A stretch of DNA of 64,000 nt, from NCBI GenBank assembly GCA_019635355.1, contig JAHBZQ010000001.1:806001-870000 (forward strand), in the 5' to 3' direction. How positions within the stretch are numbered: position 1 is the first letter of the stretch; every line of letters begins with the position of its first letter. Below are positions 57,167-64,000 of this stretch, piece after piece. The translations under genes and the position numbers were made by a program. The DNA is from Rhizobacter sp. Lineage in GTDB: Bacteria; Pseudomonadota; Gammaproteobacteria; Burkholderiales; Burkholderiaceae_C. The notes under the pieces are model-generated. The model ran no database searches, was not told the origin of the DNA, and saw nothing but the letters and a program-made list of their open reading frames with translations.

Positions 57167-57868
57167 CTACTGCATCTCGACCGTGCGAGTGGGTTCCTCG
57201 GTTGCCGGTTGCCGGTTTGGCCGAGGCTCGTCGCTCAGCAGCCGGTGGATCATCAGCGCAATGGCCGCCCCGACGCACTCGGCGATCACGAACCCTGGCG
57301 CGCTGGCAGGCGCGATCCCGGCGAAGCTGTCGCTCAGCATGCGGCCGACCACGGCGGCCGGGTTGGCGAACGAGGTGGAAGCGGTGAACCAGTAGGCCGC
57401 GCCGATGTAGCTCGCCACCATCGCCGCGACGCGGCCGGCCGGTGCGCGCAGGATCACGAGCACGAGCCCCGCGGTGGCCACCGCCTCGGCGATCCATTGG
57501 CCGGTGCCGGTGCGCAGCTTGGTTGAGACCTGCACCAACGCCATGTCGAACATCGCATGGGCCAGCCAAGCCCCCAGCGCGGCACCCATCAGCTGCGCGG
57601 CGATGTAGGGCGCCAGCGCGTGGGCTGGCAGCTCCCCGCGCCACGCCATCACGGCGCTCACGGCCGGGTTGAAGTGCGCGCCGCTGACGGGCCCGAAGAC
57701 CTCGATGAGCACGTAGAGGCCGCCCACCGTGGCCAGCGTGTTGGCCAGCAGTGCGAGGGCGACGTTTCCACCGGCCAGGCGCTCGGCCATGATCCCGGAG
57801 CCGATGACGATGGCCAGCAGCAGCGCCGTGCCCAGCGCCTCGGCGGCGAGTTTGCGGGGGAGGCTCAT
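57167..57868 (-). CDS. aqpS: Aquaglyceroporin AqpS-like (MIP family)
   Basis: A 233-residue MIP channel with six helices and both half-helix motifs: GAHFNPAVSAVMAW (NPA) and STSFANPAAVVGRML (NPA) with the conserved Arg. In arsenic operons AqpS lets arsenite leave the cell down its gradient after ArsC has made it, in place of an ArsB pump. No arsB or acr3 is in the window, so AqpS is the evident exit route. It ends 72 bp upstream of the monooxygenase start and begins three bases before the arsC stop region. Confidence 0.9.
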   Translation of the reverse strand: MSLPRKLAAEALGTALLLAIVIGSGIMAERLAGGNVALALLANTLATVGGLYVLIEVFGPVSGAHFNPAVSAVMAWRGELPAHALAPYIAAQLMGAALGAWLAHAMFDMALVQVSTKLRTGTGQWIAEAVATAGLVLVILRAPAGRVAAMVASYIGAAYWFTASTSFANPAAVVGRMLSDSFAGIAPASAPGFVIAECVGAAIALMIHRLLSDEPRPNRQPATEEPTRTVEMQ

Positions 57869-57870
57869 CG

Positions 57871-58377
57871 TCAGCTGCCCGAGATGCCGGCCAGTGCGCG
57901 CTGCAGCTCGGGCTTGCTGAGCGTGCCCAGCGGCAGCTGCAGCAACTGGAGCATGCGGTAGCCGATCGCCTGGCGCGTGAGGTCGAAGGCGCGGCGCTTG
58001 CCTTCATCGCCGCCCTCGGCGTTCGACGGGTCGGGGTAGCCCCAATGCACCTTCACCGGCTGGCCGCCGGTGCCACCGAAGAACACCGGGCATTGCTCTG
58101 CCGCGGCGCTGTCGCACACGGTGATCACGATGGACAGGGGCGGTGCGCCGTCGCGGCTGAATTCGTCCCAGCTCTTGCTGCGGTAGCCCTGGGTGTCGAC
58201 GCCGGCCGCCTGCAGCGCCTCGATGGCGAAGGGGTTGATGCGGCCGCTCGGGGCGCTGCCGGCGCTGTGCGCCTGCACGTCCTGGCCGAGCTTCTTCGCC
58301 CAATGGTTGAGCATGCCTTCAGCCAAGACGCTGCGCGCCGAGTTGTGGGTGCACAGGATGAGGACGTGGGTGGTCAT
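57871..58377 (-). CDS. arsC: Arsenate reductase ArsC, LMW-phosphatase type
   Basis: A 168-residue enzyme with the P-loop LCTHNSARS (Cys9, Arg15) at the N-terminus, the low-molecular-weight phosphatase fold, and further cysteines in VCDSAAAEQCPVFFGG. It reduces arsenate to arsenite using thioredoxin or glutaredoxin. It lies between arsI and aqpS in an operon read leftward from arsR. Confidence 0.93.
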   Translation of the reverse strand: MTTHVLILCTHNSARSVLAEGMLNHWAKKLGQDVQAHSAGSAPSGRINPFAIEALQAAGVDTQGYRSKSWDEFSRDGAPPLSIVITVCDSAAAEQCPVFFGGTGGQPVKVHWGYPDPSNAEGGDEGKRRAFDLTRQAIGYRMLQLLQLPLGTLSKPELQRALAGISGS

Positions 58378-58394
58378 TGGGTGTCAGCCGGTGC

Positions 58395-58877
58395 TCAGCA
58401 GCAGGAAGACGACGCCGCCGCGACGGGAATGCCGACAGGCTTGCCGCGCGTGGTGGGGGTGCAGCAGGCGTTGGGCTCGGCGGAGGACGACGTGGCAGTC
58501 TTCTCGCTGAACACCGGAATGTCGGCGAGCGTGTGGAAGTGCTCCCAGGCCACGCCTTGCGGGTCGGTGACCCAGTGCTTCTCGCTGCGGGCGTAGCAGC
58601 ATGTGGTTTCGCCGCTGTCGGCGACGAGCATGTCGGCGGCATCGGCGCGTGCCTTCAGCTCCGCGAGTTCCTCCACGCTGTCGGTCTGAAAGCCGAGGTG
58701 GTCGACGCCGGGTGCACCGCCGCGGGTGGAGATGGCGAAGTTGATGCGCGGGTCGTCGAGCATCCACTTGGCGTAGTCGCTTTCGGTGCGCGTCGGCTGC
58801 GCGGCGAAGAGCTTCGAGTAGAACGCGACGCTCTTGGCGAGGTCGTCGACATGCACGTGGACGTGGAATCGCTTCAT
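58395..58877 (-). CDS. arsI: Organoarsenical C-As lyase ArsI
   Basis: A 160-residue vicinal-oxygen-chelate protein. MKRFHVHVHVDDLAKSV carries His5, with His60 (GVDHLGF) and Glu112 (WEHFHT) as the likely Fe(II) ligands. The vicinal pair Cys93-Cys94 in ETTCCYARSEKHW is the arsenic-binding site that defines ArsI. It cleaves the carbon-arsenic bond of trivalent methyl or aryl arsenicals. The C-terminus has further cysteines (NACCTP and SSSCC). ATG 58877 is preferred, with GGAGA upstream. Confidence 0.9.
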   Translation of the reverse strand: MKRFHVHVHVDDLAKSVAFYSKLFAAQPTRTESDYAKWMLDDPRINFAISTRGGAPGVDHLGFQTDSVEELAELKARADAADMLVADSGETTCCYARSEKHWVTDPQGVAWEHFHTLADIPVFSEKTATSSSAEPNACCTPTTRGKPVGIPVAAASSSCC

Positions 58878-58891
58878 GGGAATCTCCTGGT

Positions 58892-59215
58892 TCAGCAATT
58901 GCAAGAGGTGCTGGCCTCGGGCAGGCAGGCTTCGCCCTGGCAGCAGTTGGCGGTGAGGTAGGCCAGCACGTCGTTCATGTGGCCGAACGATGCGCGGTAG
59001 ATGAGGTTGCGGCCCTGCCGCTCCTGGCTCACGAGGCCGGCGTTGACCAGCTCCTTGAGGTGGAACGACAGCGTGGCGGCCGGCACGCCCAGGTTGTCGA
59101 CCATGGTGCCGGGGGTCAGGCCGGCAGGGCCGACGACGACCAGCGCACGGAACACCTTCAGGCGCAGGTCGTGGGCGAGGGCGGCGAGGGAACGGATGAC
59201 ATCGTGTTCTTCCAT
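58892..59215 (-). CDS. arsR: ArsR-family arsenic repressor
   Basis: A 107-residue winged-helix repressor: IRSLAALAHDLRLKVFRALV, VDNLGVPAATLSFHLKELVNAGLVSQERQGRNLIYRA, and a cysteine-rich C-terminus (NCCQGEACLPEASTSCNC) that is the probable As(III) site; the classical alpha-3 CVCDL motif is absent. A dyad operator lies just upstream of its start, so it is autoregulated. It is first in arsR-arsI-arsC-aqpS. The much longer open frame upstream overlaps the DUF3703 gene in another frame and is not used. Confidence 0.9.
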   Translation of the reverse strand: MEEHDVIRSLAALAHDLRLKVFRALVVVGPAGLTPGTMVDNLGVPAATLSFHLKELVNAGLVSQERQGRNLIYRASFGHMNDVLAYLTANCCQGEACLPEASTSCNC

Positions 59216-59226
59216 GATTCCATCAT

Positions 59227-59242
59227 ATTCGAATAATCGAAT
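59227..59242. promoter_or_regulatory. ArsR operator-like dyad
   Basis: ATTCGAATAATCGAAT is an inverted repeat ATTCGA-N4-TCGAAT that ends 11 bases before the arsR start codon. ATTCG-type half-sites are usual for ArsR-family repressors. Confidence 0.75.
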
Positions 59243-59262
59243 CGTGCAGGCGGAAAGTTTGT

Positions 59263-59628
59263 CTATCGCGTTGTGCCTCTGCGGGCCCTGCGGATGACCC
59301 GCGCCAGGTCGGGCGCGATGGGCAGGCGCTGGAAGGGGTTGATGTCGGCGCCTCCGGTGTTGCCCACCGGAATCCAGAAGACGGTCTTGGTGGCCGCGCC
59401 GACGATCCGCATCAGCTGGCCCCAGGTCTCGCGGGCGCGGCGTTGGCGCAACGCCCACAGCAGCATGTGCACATGCGCGCGCACGTGCTCCACCGTCGAG
59501 GCCTGGCCGAGCACGTGGGCGCGCTCGAGGTGGTGGAAGGCGTCGCGCGGGCGGCCCGCCTGCTCGGCGGCGGTGGCGGCCTGCAGCTCGTGGCGCACGT
59601 GCGGGCGGATGCGTTGGGTGAAGCTCAT
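59263..59628 (-). CDS. DUF3703 family protein (chromosomal copy)
   Basis: A 121-residue relative of the protein at 22238-22612, sharing LERAHVLGQASTVEHVRAH, LLWALR and TKTVFWIPVGNTGGA. It lies upstream of arsR on the same strand and outside the transposon. It has a CadR/PbrR-type promoter at 59659-59689, so metal control by the transposon's CadR or a chromosomal relative is likely. The family has no proven function. Confidence 0.85.
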   Translation of the reverse strand: MSFTQRIRPHVRHELQAATAAEQAGRPRDAFHHLERAHVLGQASTVEHVRAHVHMLLWALRQRRARETWGQLMRIVGAATKTVFWIPVGNTGGADINPFQRLPIAPDLARVIRRARRGTTR

Positions 59629-59658
59629 CGGGGTCTCCTGCGAGGGTGAAGTGCCTGC

Positions 59659-59689
59659 ATTGAAAACCCTGTAGCCGCTGCAAGGTCAA
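59659..59689 (-). promoter_or_regulatory. CadR/PbrR-type promoter of the chromosomal DUF3703 gene
   Basis: On the minus strand: -35 TTGACC (59689-59684), 19-bp spacer starting TTGCAGCGGC, -10 TTCAAT (59664-59659). Its layout matches the three promoters inside the transposon, with a few base changes. Confidence 0.72.
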
Positions 59690-59849
59690 GCGCGACCGGC
59701 GCCCCACGGCCGCGGCAGGCCAATACCCAATACCCCGGTACACCAAGCGGTGTACTCAAGCCAAAGCCGCCCATGCCGCACTAGATTCGCGCGCCTTTGA
59801 AACGGTTCAACACCGTCGAGGCTTCATCCACCCACCCAGGGAGACAACC

Positions 59850-61553
59850 GTGACTCAGCACTTCATGGCGCGCTCATGTGCCGTTATCCGAGGGGCCTGC
59901 GCCGCCACCTTGTTGGCCGCAGGCCTGCTTCTCCACCCGCCCGCCGAAGCGGCGGTGCCCAGCCCCACGGTGACCGGGCCCGTGCCGTCGCAAGCCCCGG
60001 GCAGCGCCTCGCGCGACTACCCGTGGATGGCGACGATGCACAACCTGGCCGCCGTGGGCTACGTGGAAGAAGAGTTCTTCCTCGACGGCACGGCCAACCG
60101 CTACAACACCGCCGTGCCGCTGGGCACCAACGGCTCGGTGGTGAGCAGCGGCCACCCGTACCGCACACGCATCATCGTGCGCCGGCCCATCAGCCCGTGG
60201 AAGTTCAACGGCACCGTGCTCGCCGAATGGCAGAACGTGACGGCCGGCTACGACCTCGATGCGATGTGGGGCGCCTCGTTCGAGCACATCGTGCGCTCGG
60301 GCTATGCGTGGGTCGGCATCTCGGCGCAGCGCGTGGGCGTGCAGGGCACGCCCAATGGACTGAAGAACTGGAGCGCCACCCGCTACGGCTCGCTCGACGT
60401 GACGGCCGGCGGCACCGTGGTCGACGATTCGCTCTCGTATGACATCTACGCCCAGGCCCTGCAGGCGCTGCGCCAGCCCACCGGCGTGCGCCCGCTCGGC
60501 AAGCTCGACGCCAAGCGCGTGTTCGCGATCGGCGCCTCGCAGTCGGCGGGCCGGCTGCAGGTGTTCATCAACGCACTGCACCCGCTGATCGGCGACCCGG
60601 TCGACGCCTACCTGCTCTACATCGGCGGCGGGCTGGTGCGCAGCGACCTCACGGTGCCCATCTTCAAGCTCATCTCCGAGACCGACGTGCCGGTGCAGGT
60701 GGCCGCGCGCCAGCCCGACACGCCGCTCTTTCGCTTCTGGGAAGTGGCCGGTGCCAGCCACTCGGGCCGTCGCACGGTGCTCAACTCGCGCCCGCTGCTG
60801 GCGCGCGACGGCGTGGCGCCCACGCTCGGCGACTGCGCCCGCCCGCCGTACCCGCGCGTGCCCATCCAGTACGTGACGAACGCCGTCTTCGACCACATGG
60901 TGCGCTGGGTGCGCGAGGGCGTGCAGCCGCCGAGCGCGCCGCCGGTCACGACCGTGGGCACGGCGATCCAGCGCGACGCATATGGCAATGCGCTCGGCGG
61001 CATCCGCCTCGCCGAGTTCGCGGTGCCCACCGCGCTCAACAGCGGCGCCAACACCGGCGCGGCGTTCTGCATCCTGTATGGCAGCTACATCCCCTTCGAG
61101 CAGAGCGTGCTCGACCAGCTGTACCCCACGCACGGCAGCTACGTGGTGCCGGTGTTCAACCAGGCGCACGACACGGTGCGCGAGGGCTACGTGTTGTGGC
61201 AAGACGCGCTGCGCACCAAGCACCTGGCGGCGCACAGCATCGTGGGCTCGGGCGCGCCCTGCAGTGCCACCTGCCGCGCCGCGCAAGACCTGCTGGAGGC
61301 GAGCTACTTCTACCTCTACACGAGTGGCGCCGACGACGAGCTCACCCACAAGGTGATCCTCGCCATCAAGGCGCTTGCCCGCGGTGAAGCGGCCGGTGGC
61401 CAGGCACAGGCCTTCGCCCACAAGGTGGTGCGCAACACGCTCAAGGACTACGTCGACGACGTGCAGCGCCTGAAGGCGAAAGGCCGGCTGTCGCAGGTCT
61501 CGGCCAACGAGCTGGTGAACGGCGCCAACGCCGTGCTCGCGGCCTTGCCCTGA
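59850..61553 (+). CDS. Exported alpha/beta-hydrolase-domain protein
   Basis: A 567-residue protein with signal peptide (AATLLAAGLLLHPPAEA). The middle carries IGASQSAGRLQVFIN, a G-x-S-x-S/A nucleophile elbow, and the later LFRFWEVAGASHSG supplies the likely catalytic His, as in the alpha/beta hydrolase domain family of large secreted proteins. GTG 59850 has GGGAG upstream; ATG 59865 is an alternative. Upstream, GTACACC-AAGC-GGTGTAC (59738-59755) is a perfect dyad that may be an operator. The substrate is unknown. Confidence 0.82.
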   Translation: MTQHFMARSCAVIRGACAATLLAAGLLLHPPAEAAVPSPTVTGPVPSQAPGSASRDYPWMATMHNLAAVGYVEEEFFLDGTANRYNTAVPLGTNGSVVSSGHPYRTRIIVRRPISPWKFNGTVLAEWQNVTAGYDLDAMWGASFEHIVRSGYAWVGISAQRVGVQGTPNGLKNWSATRYGSLDVTAGGTVVDDSLSYDIYAQALQALRQPTGVRPLGKLDAKRVFAIGASQSAGRLQVFINALHPLIGDPVDAYLLYIGGGLVRSDLTVPIFKLISETDVPVQVAARQPDTPLFRFWEVAGASHSGRRTVLNSRPLLARDGVAPTLGDCARPPYPRVPIQYVTNAVFDHMVRWVREGVQPPSAPPVTTVGTAIQRDAYGNALGGIRLAEFAVPTALNSGANTGAAFCILYGSYIPFEQSVLDQLYPTHGSYVVPVFNQAHDTVREGYVLWQDALRTKHLAAHSIVGSGAPCSATCRAAQDLLEASYFYLYTSGADDELTHKVILAIKALARGEAAGGQAQAFAHKVVRNTLKDYVDDVQRLKAKGRLSQVSANELVNGANAVLAALP

Positions 61554-61560
61554 GGGAGGG

Positions 61561-62454
61561 TCAGGCGTCGGGCGGCGTTCGCGGGGCGAGCAGCTTCTCG
61601 CGCAGCACGGCGTTGACCTCGGCGCCGAAGATGAGCGTCGTCGCGCCCACATAGAGGAAGACAAGCGTGGCGACCACCCCGGCAAAACTGCCGTACACCA
61701 GCGCCAGCTTGCCGGCCGTGCGCAGCGTGTACGACAGCGTGGCCGCCGCGCCCACCCACAGCGCCGCGCCGACGATGGCCCCGGGGATGACGGTGCGCAG
61801 GCGCTGCGGGATGTCGGGCAGCCAGCCGTACATCAGCGCGTAGAGCACGGTCAGTGCGCCGAAGGCGGCGCCATAGCGCACGCCGTGCTGGAGCCAGAGG
61901 CTCTCGCGCCCCGGGCCTACGTTGGCTTCGATCGCCTGCCACACGTAGGGCATGACGATCACCGAGCTGAAGGTGAGCAGCACCCCGCCGCCGACCACCA
62001 CCGTGAAGAGCGTGACCTTGATGCGCGCCTTCCAGAAGGGAAGGCCGCGCTCGATGCCGTAGGCGCGGTTGAGCGCGGTGCGCACCGCCTGCATGCCCGA
62101 GGAGGCCGTCCACAGCGTGACCACGAGGCCGATGGTGAGCAGGGCCTGGTTGCGATGCGCGAGCACCTGGTCGATGACCGGCTGCAGCGCCTCGCGCACG
62201 ATGGGTGGCGTGTAGCCCATCACGCGCAAGGCCAGCGCCGCGGCGTCACCCGGCTGGCCGACGTAGGCCGCGCCCGCCGAGATCAGCAGGAGCAGCGGGA
62301 ACATCGCCAGCACCGACGAGAACGCCATGCTGCCGGCCTGGTTGGCGCTCTGGTGCAGCACGTAGTTGCGGATGGCCAGCAGGATCACGCCGAGGCCCGG
62401 TGCGGCCACGGCGGCGTGGCGGGTGCGGTGCCAGAGTCTGTGCAGTCGGGTCAT
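61561..62454 (-). CDS. YihY/BrkB-family inner-membrane protein
   Basis: A 297-residue protein with six membrane helices: NQAGSMAFSSVLAMFPLLLLISAGAAYVG at the start, then LLTIGLVVTLWTASSGMQAVRTALNRAYG and, near the end, GVVATLVFLYVGATTLIFGAEVNAVLRE. These are the family's conserved segments. The family is wrongly named after RNase BN in older records and its role remains uncertain. It is convergent with the hydrolase gene, seven bases apart. Confidence 0.9.
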   Translation of the reverse strand: MTRLHRLWHRTRHAAVAAPGLGVILLAIRNYVLHQSANQAGSMAFSSVLAMFPLLLLISAGAAYVGQPGDAAALALRVMGYTPPIVREALQPVIDQVLAHRNQALLTIGLVVTLWTASSGMQAVRTALNRAYGIERGLPFWKARIKVTLFTVVVGGGVLLTFSSVIVMPYVWQAIEANVGPGRESLWLQHGVRYGAAFGALTVLYALMYGWLPDIPQRLRTVIPGAIVGAALWVGAAATLSYTLRTAGKLALVYGSFAGVVATLVFLYVGATTLIFGAEVNAVLREKLLAPRTPPDA

Positions 62455-62461
62455 GTTCGGT

Positions 62462-63049
62462 TCACAAGAAACGCCGGCTCACGAAGCGCGAGCCGCGCAG
62501 GCCGAAGCGCCAGGGCGCGTCTTTCGCCTTCGAGATGCCGATGCGCACGCCGACCACCACCTCGGCCGGCGCCGATGACGGCTGCAGCTCGAAGGGCGGG
62601 CGGTCGAGCGGCAGGCCGTCGTGCGCTTCACGGGTGATGGCCAACGCCTCGCCCACGCGCCCCGGCCCCGCGCACAGCAGCCGGTCGTCGAGCACGCCGC
62701 GGCGCTGTCGCATCGTGGCCAGGCCGTGCGTGGGCTCGAGGGCGCGGATCAACACCCCCGCGCCGTGCCCGGCCTCGCGGCACACGAAATTGAGGCACCA
62801 GTGGAGGCCGTAGGAGCGGTACACGTAGGCATGGCCGGGCGGGCCGAACATCGTGGCGTTGCGTGCCGTGGGGCCGCTGAAGCTGTGCGAAGCCGGGTCG
62901 TCGGCGTCATAGGCTTCGGTTTCGACGATGCGGCCACCGATGCCGTCGACCAGCAGCACGGCGCCGATGAGCGCTTGGGCCACGTCCGCCGACGGCGCGG
63001 CGAAGTCGATGGCGCCGGGGCGCTGCCGCGCGGTGGCGCTCGCGGTCAT
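62462..63049 (-). CDS. mpg: 3-methyladenine DNA glycosylase (Mpg/AAG family)
   Basis: A 195-residue base-excision repair enzyme. Landmarks are GRIVETEAYDADDPASHSFSGPTARNATMFGPPGHAYVYRSYGLHWCLNF-type sequence: IVETEAY with the catalytic Glu, the HSFSGPT turn, and the YRSYGLHWCLN strand, plus VLIRALEP and LCAGPGRVGEAL. It removes alkylated purines. ATG 63049 is used; the longer frame to 63199 runs through non-coding sequence and a terminator. Confidence 0.9.
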   Translation of the reverse strand: MTASATARQRPGAIDFAAPSADVAQALIGAVLLVDGIGGRIVETEAYDADDPASHSFSGPTARNATMFGPPGHAYVYRSYGLHWCLNFVCREAGHGAGVLIRALEPTHGLATMRQRRGVLDDRLLCAGPGRVGEALAITREAHDGLPLDRPPFELQPSSAPAEVVVGVRIGISKAKDAPWRFGLRGSRFVSRRFL

Positions 63050-63149
63050 GGGTGTGGCTCCGGGTGGCGCAGGTTCTGGGTTGGCATACGCCGGAATCTG
63101 CCAGATGCGCAATGACCCTCGGCCTGGAGGCTTGAAAAGAAGCGTGCCG

Positions 63150-63178
63150 AAAAGAAAAGGAGCCCCAGGCGGGGCTCC
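63150..63178 (-). terminator. Rho-independent terminator after the ClC and short-peptide genes
   Basis: GGAGCCCC (63159-63166) and GGGGCTCC (63171-63178) pair perfectly around four bases. On the minus strand the stem is followed by TTTTCTTTT. Confidence 0.85.
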
Positions 63179-63195
63179 AAGAACAAGCGCTTCTG

Positions 63196-63321
63196 TCAAC
63201 GTCCGCCACCGCTCGAGTAGTCACGGACGAGCAAAGTGTATTTGTTCAAATTGATTTCTGAACCGGGCATTTCCCGGGGGTTGGCGAAGGATTCGCCACA
63301 AGCGTGAAAAGTCGACGTCAT
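63196..63321 (-). CDS. Possible short peptide coupled to the ClC gene, 41 aa
   Basis: The start ATG overlaps the ClC stop (ATGA) and the frame runs 41 codons to TGA at 63196, 18 bp before a strong terminator. The first half reads MTSTFHACGESFANPRE; an internal Met18 could start a 24-residue peptide that ends NKYTLLVRDYSSGGGR. Codons in the second half are A/T-richer than in the neighbours. No family is recognised. Confidence 0.4.
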   Translation of the reverse strand: MTSTFHACGESFANPREMPGSEINLNKYTLLVRDYSSGGGR

Positions 63322-64000
63322 GCGGGCGACTTCTCAGGCGGGTTTGCAGGCGCCGCAGGCGGCAGGCGGGTGAGCTGCACGTCGGCCAGGCTCGTGTAAA
63401 GCGGGCGGCTGAGCGTCTTCGAGACGGCGCTCGCCACGAGCGAGCAGGCCATGAGGCTCAGCACCATCGCATGGCCGTCGACCATCTCCATCACGATGAT
63501 GAACGAGGTGAGCGGCGTCTGCGTGGTGGCGGCCAGGAAGCCGGCCATGCCGAGCGCGATCATCGCGGGCGCGTGCGGGTAGCTCATGAGCACGCCGATG
63601 TCGTGGCCGAGCGAGGCGCCGATGGCGAGTGCCGGGGCAAACACGCCGCCCGACACGCCCGACCAGGCCGACACCCAGGTGGCCAGCAGCTTGAAGAGCA
63701 CGAAGATGCCGGGGGTGGAATCGGTGGAACCGGCCCCGTCGAGCAGCCCGCGCGTGTGGGTGTAGCCGCTGCCGAAGGTGGCGCCGTGCGTGGCAACGCC
63801 GATGAGTGCCACCACCAGGCCGCAGGCCGCGGCAAACGCCACCGGGCGCTGCTGGCGAAAGGCCGTGATCCGCCCCGCCGGCCGGCCCGAGAGCGACTGG
63901 ATGAGCAGGCGCGACAGCAGCCCACCCGCCGCGCCGCAGCACAGCGCGATCATGAGACCGGGCAGCACGGCGTCGAGCCCGATGTGCGGCACGACGATGG
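63318..64000 (-). CDS. ClC-family chloride channel (5' end outside window)
   Basis: The frame is open to the window edge; the visible C-terminal 227 residues show several membrane helices and ClC motifs: ATFGSGYTHTRGLL, WSGVSGGVFAPALAIGASLGHDIG and AATTQTPLTSFIIVMEM. These match the third selectivity region (GxFxP) and the following helix of bacterial ClC proteins. It would exchange or conduct chloride across the inner membrane. No CBS domains follow the channel part. Confidence 0.88.
   Translation of the reverse strand, partial: IVVPHIGLDAVLPGLMIALCCGAAGGLLSRLLIQSLSGRPAGRITAFRQQRPVAFAAACGLVVALIGVATHGATFGSGYTHTRGLLDGAGSTDSTPGIFVLFKLLATWVSAWSGVSGGVFAPALAIGASLGHDIGVLMSYPHAPAMIALGMAGFLAATTQTPLTSFIIVMEMVDGHAMVLSLMACSLVASAVSKTLSRPLYTSLADVQLTRLPPAAPANPPEKSPA

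Noticed and set aside
59874..61685. A 603-codon minus-strand frame opposite the exported hydrolase
   Set aside because: Arg/His/Ala-rich shadow; the plus strand has a signal peptide and a hydrolase nucleophile motif.

Overview
The window is high-GC DNA with the gene content of a betaproteobacterium of the order Burkholderiales: a Gram-negative trimeric-type porin, a CzcCBA efflux system, CzcE- and CzcI-type periplasmic proteins, and strong GGAGG-type ribosome binding sites. This assignment is an inference from gene families; no rRNA or tRNA gene was seen.

The main structural fact is that positions 6664-53497 (46,834 bp) form one Tn3-family transposon. Both ends read GGGGTGATCTG inward, and the element is flanked by the 5-bp direct repeat TCGTC. 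It interrupts a hemerythrin-like gene whose 5' part lies at 53498-53748 and whose 3' part lies at 6265-6658, both on the minus strand. Joining the parts across one copy of the repeat restores an open frame of 214 residues. The transposase gene tnpA is at the right end. The only site-specific recombinase seen is a tyrosine recombinase at 14494-15450; no serine resolvase was found.

Layout. 1-6.26 kb is chromosomal flank: a hybrid histidine kinase, copA-cueR (copper export and its regulator) and an AraC-type regulator. 6.7-15.7 kb is the left accessory arm: a PIN-domain protein, a possible nuclease, a YegP-like protein, a CoiA-like protein, three proteins with an RxxxxH (HEPN-type) motif and the recombinase. 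15.8-36.2 kb is a metal and envelope island. It holds orphan flgB and fliQ homologues, a PAP2 phosphatase, a porin, an EptA-type phosphoethanolamine transferase, two czcE-like genes, cadR-DUF3703, and a long leftward series czcI-C-B-A-D, two small genes and czcR-S-P. 36.2-50.2 kb is the right accessory arm: an SOS-box gene, two XRE regulators, an I9-like inhibitor, a TIR / unknown / OLD-nuclease series, a KfrA-like protein, a zincin-like protein, two further HEPN-like proteins and a PD-(D/E)XK-like protein. 50.4-53.4 kb is tnpA. 53.5-64 kb is chromosomal flank again: an MFS transporter, a MarR-regulated monooxygenase, an arsenic operon (arsR-arsI-arsC-aqpS), DUF3703, an exported hydrolase, a YihY-type membrane protein, 3-methyladenine glycosylase and a ClC channel.

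Regulation can be read directly from repeated promoter architectures. Four promoters carry a 20-bp ATGACA-N4-TGTCAT type box followed, always exactly 31 bp later, by a TA(G/C)AGT -10 element. They precede flgB, the small gene plus porin, and both czcE-like genes, and fit control by the CzcR response regulator encoded in the element. Four other promoters have TTGAC(T/C), a 19-bp spacer and T(T/C)CAAT, the MerR/CadR/PbrR type. They precede czcI, the zinc-ribbon gene, the transposon DUF3703 gene and the chromosomal DUF3703 gene. Zinc, cadmium, cobalt or lead would thus induce efflux, periplasmic binding proteins and lipid A / outer-membrane changes together, while both arms of the transposon carry cargo resembling defence genes.
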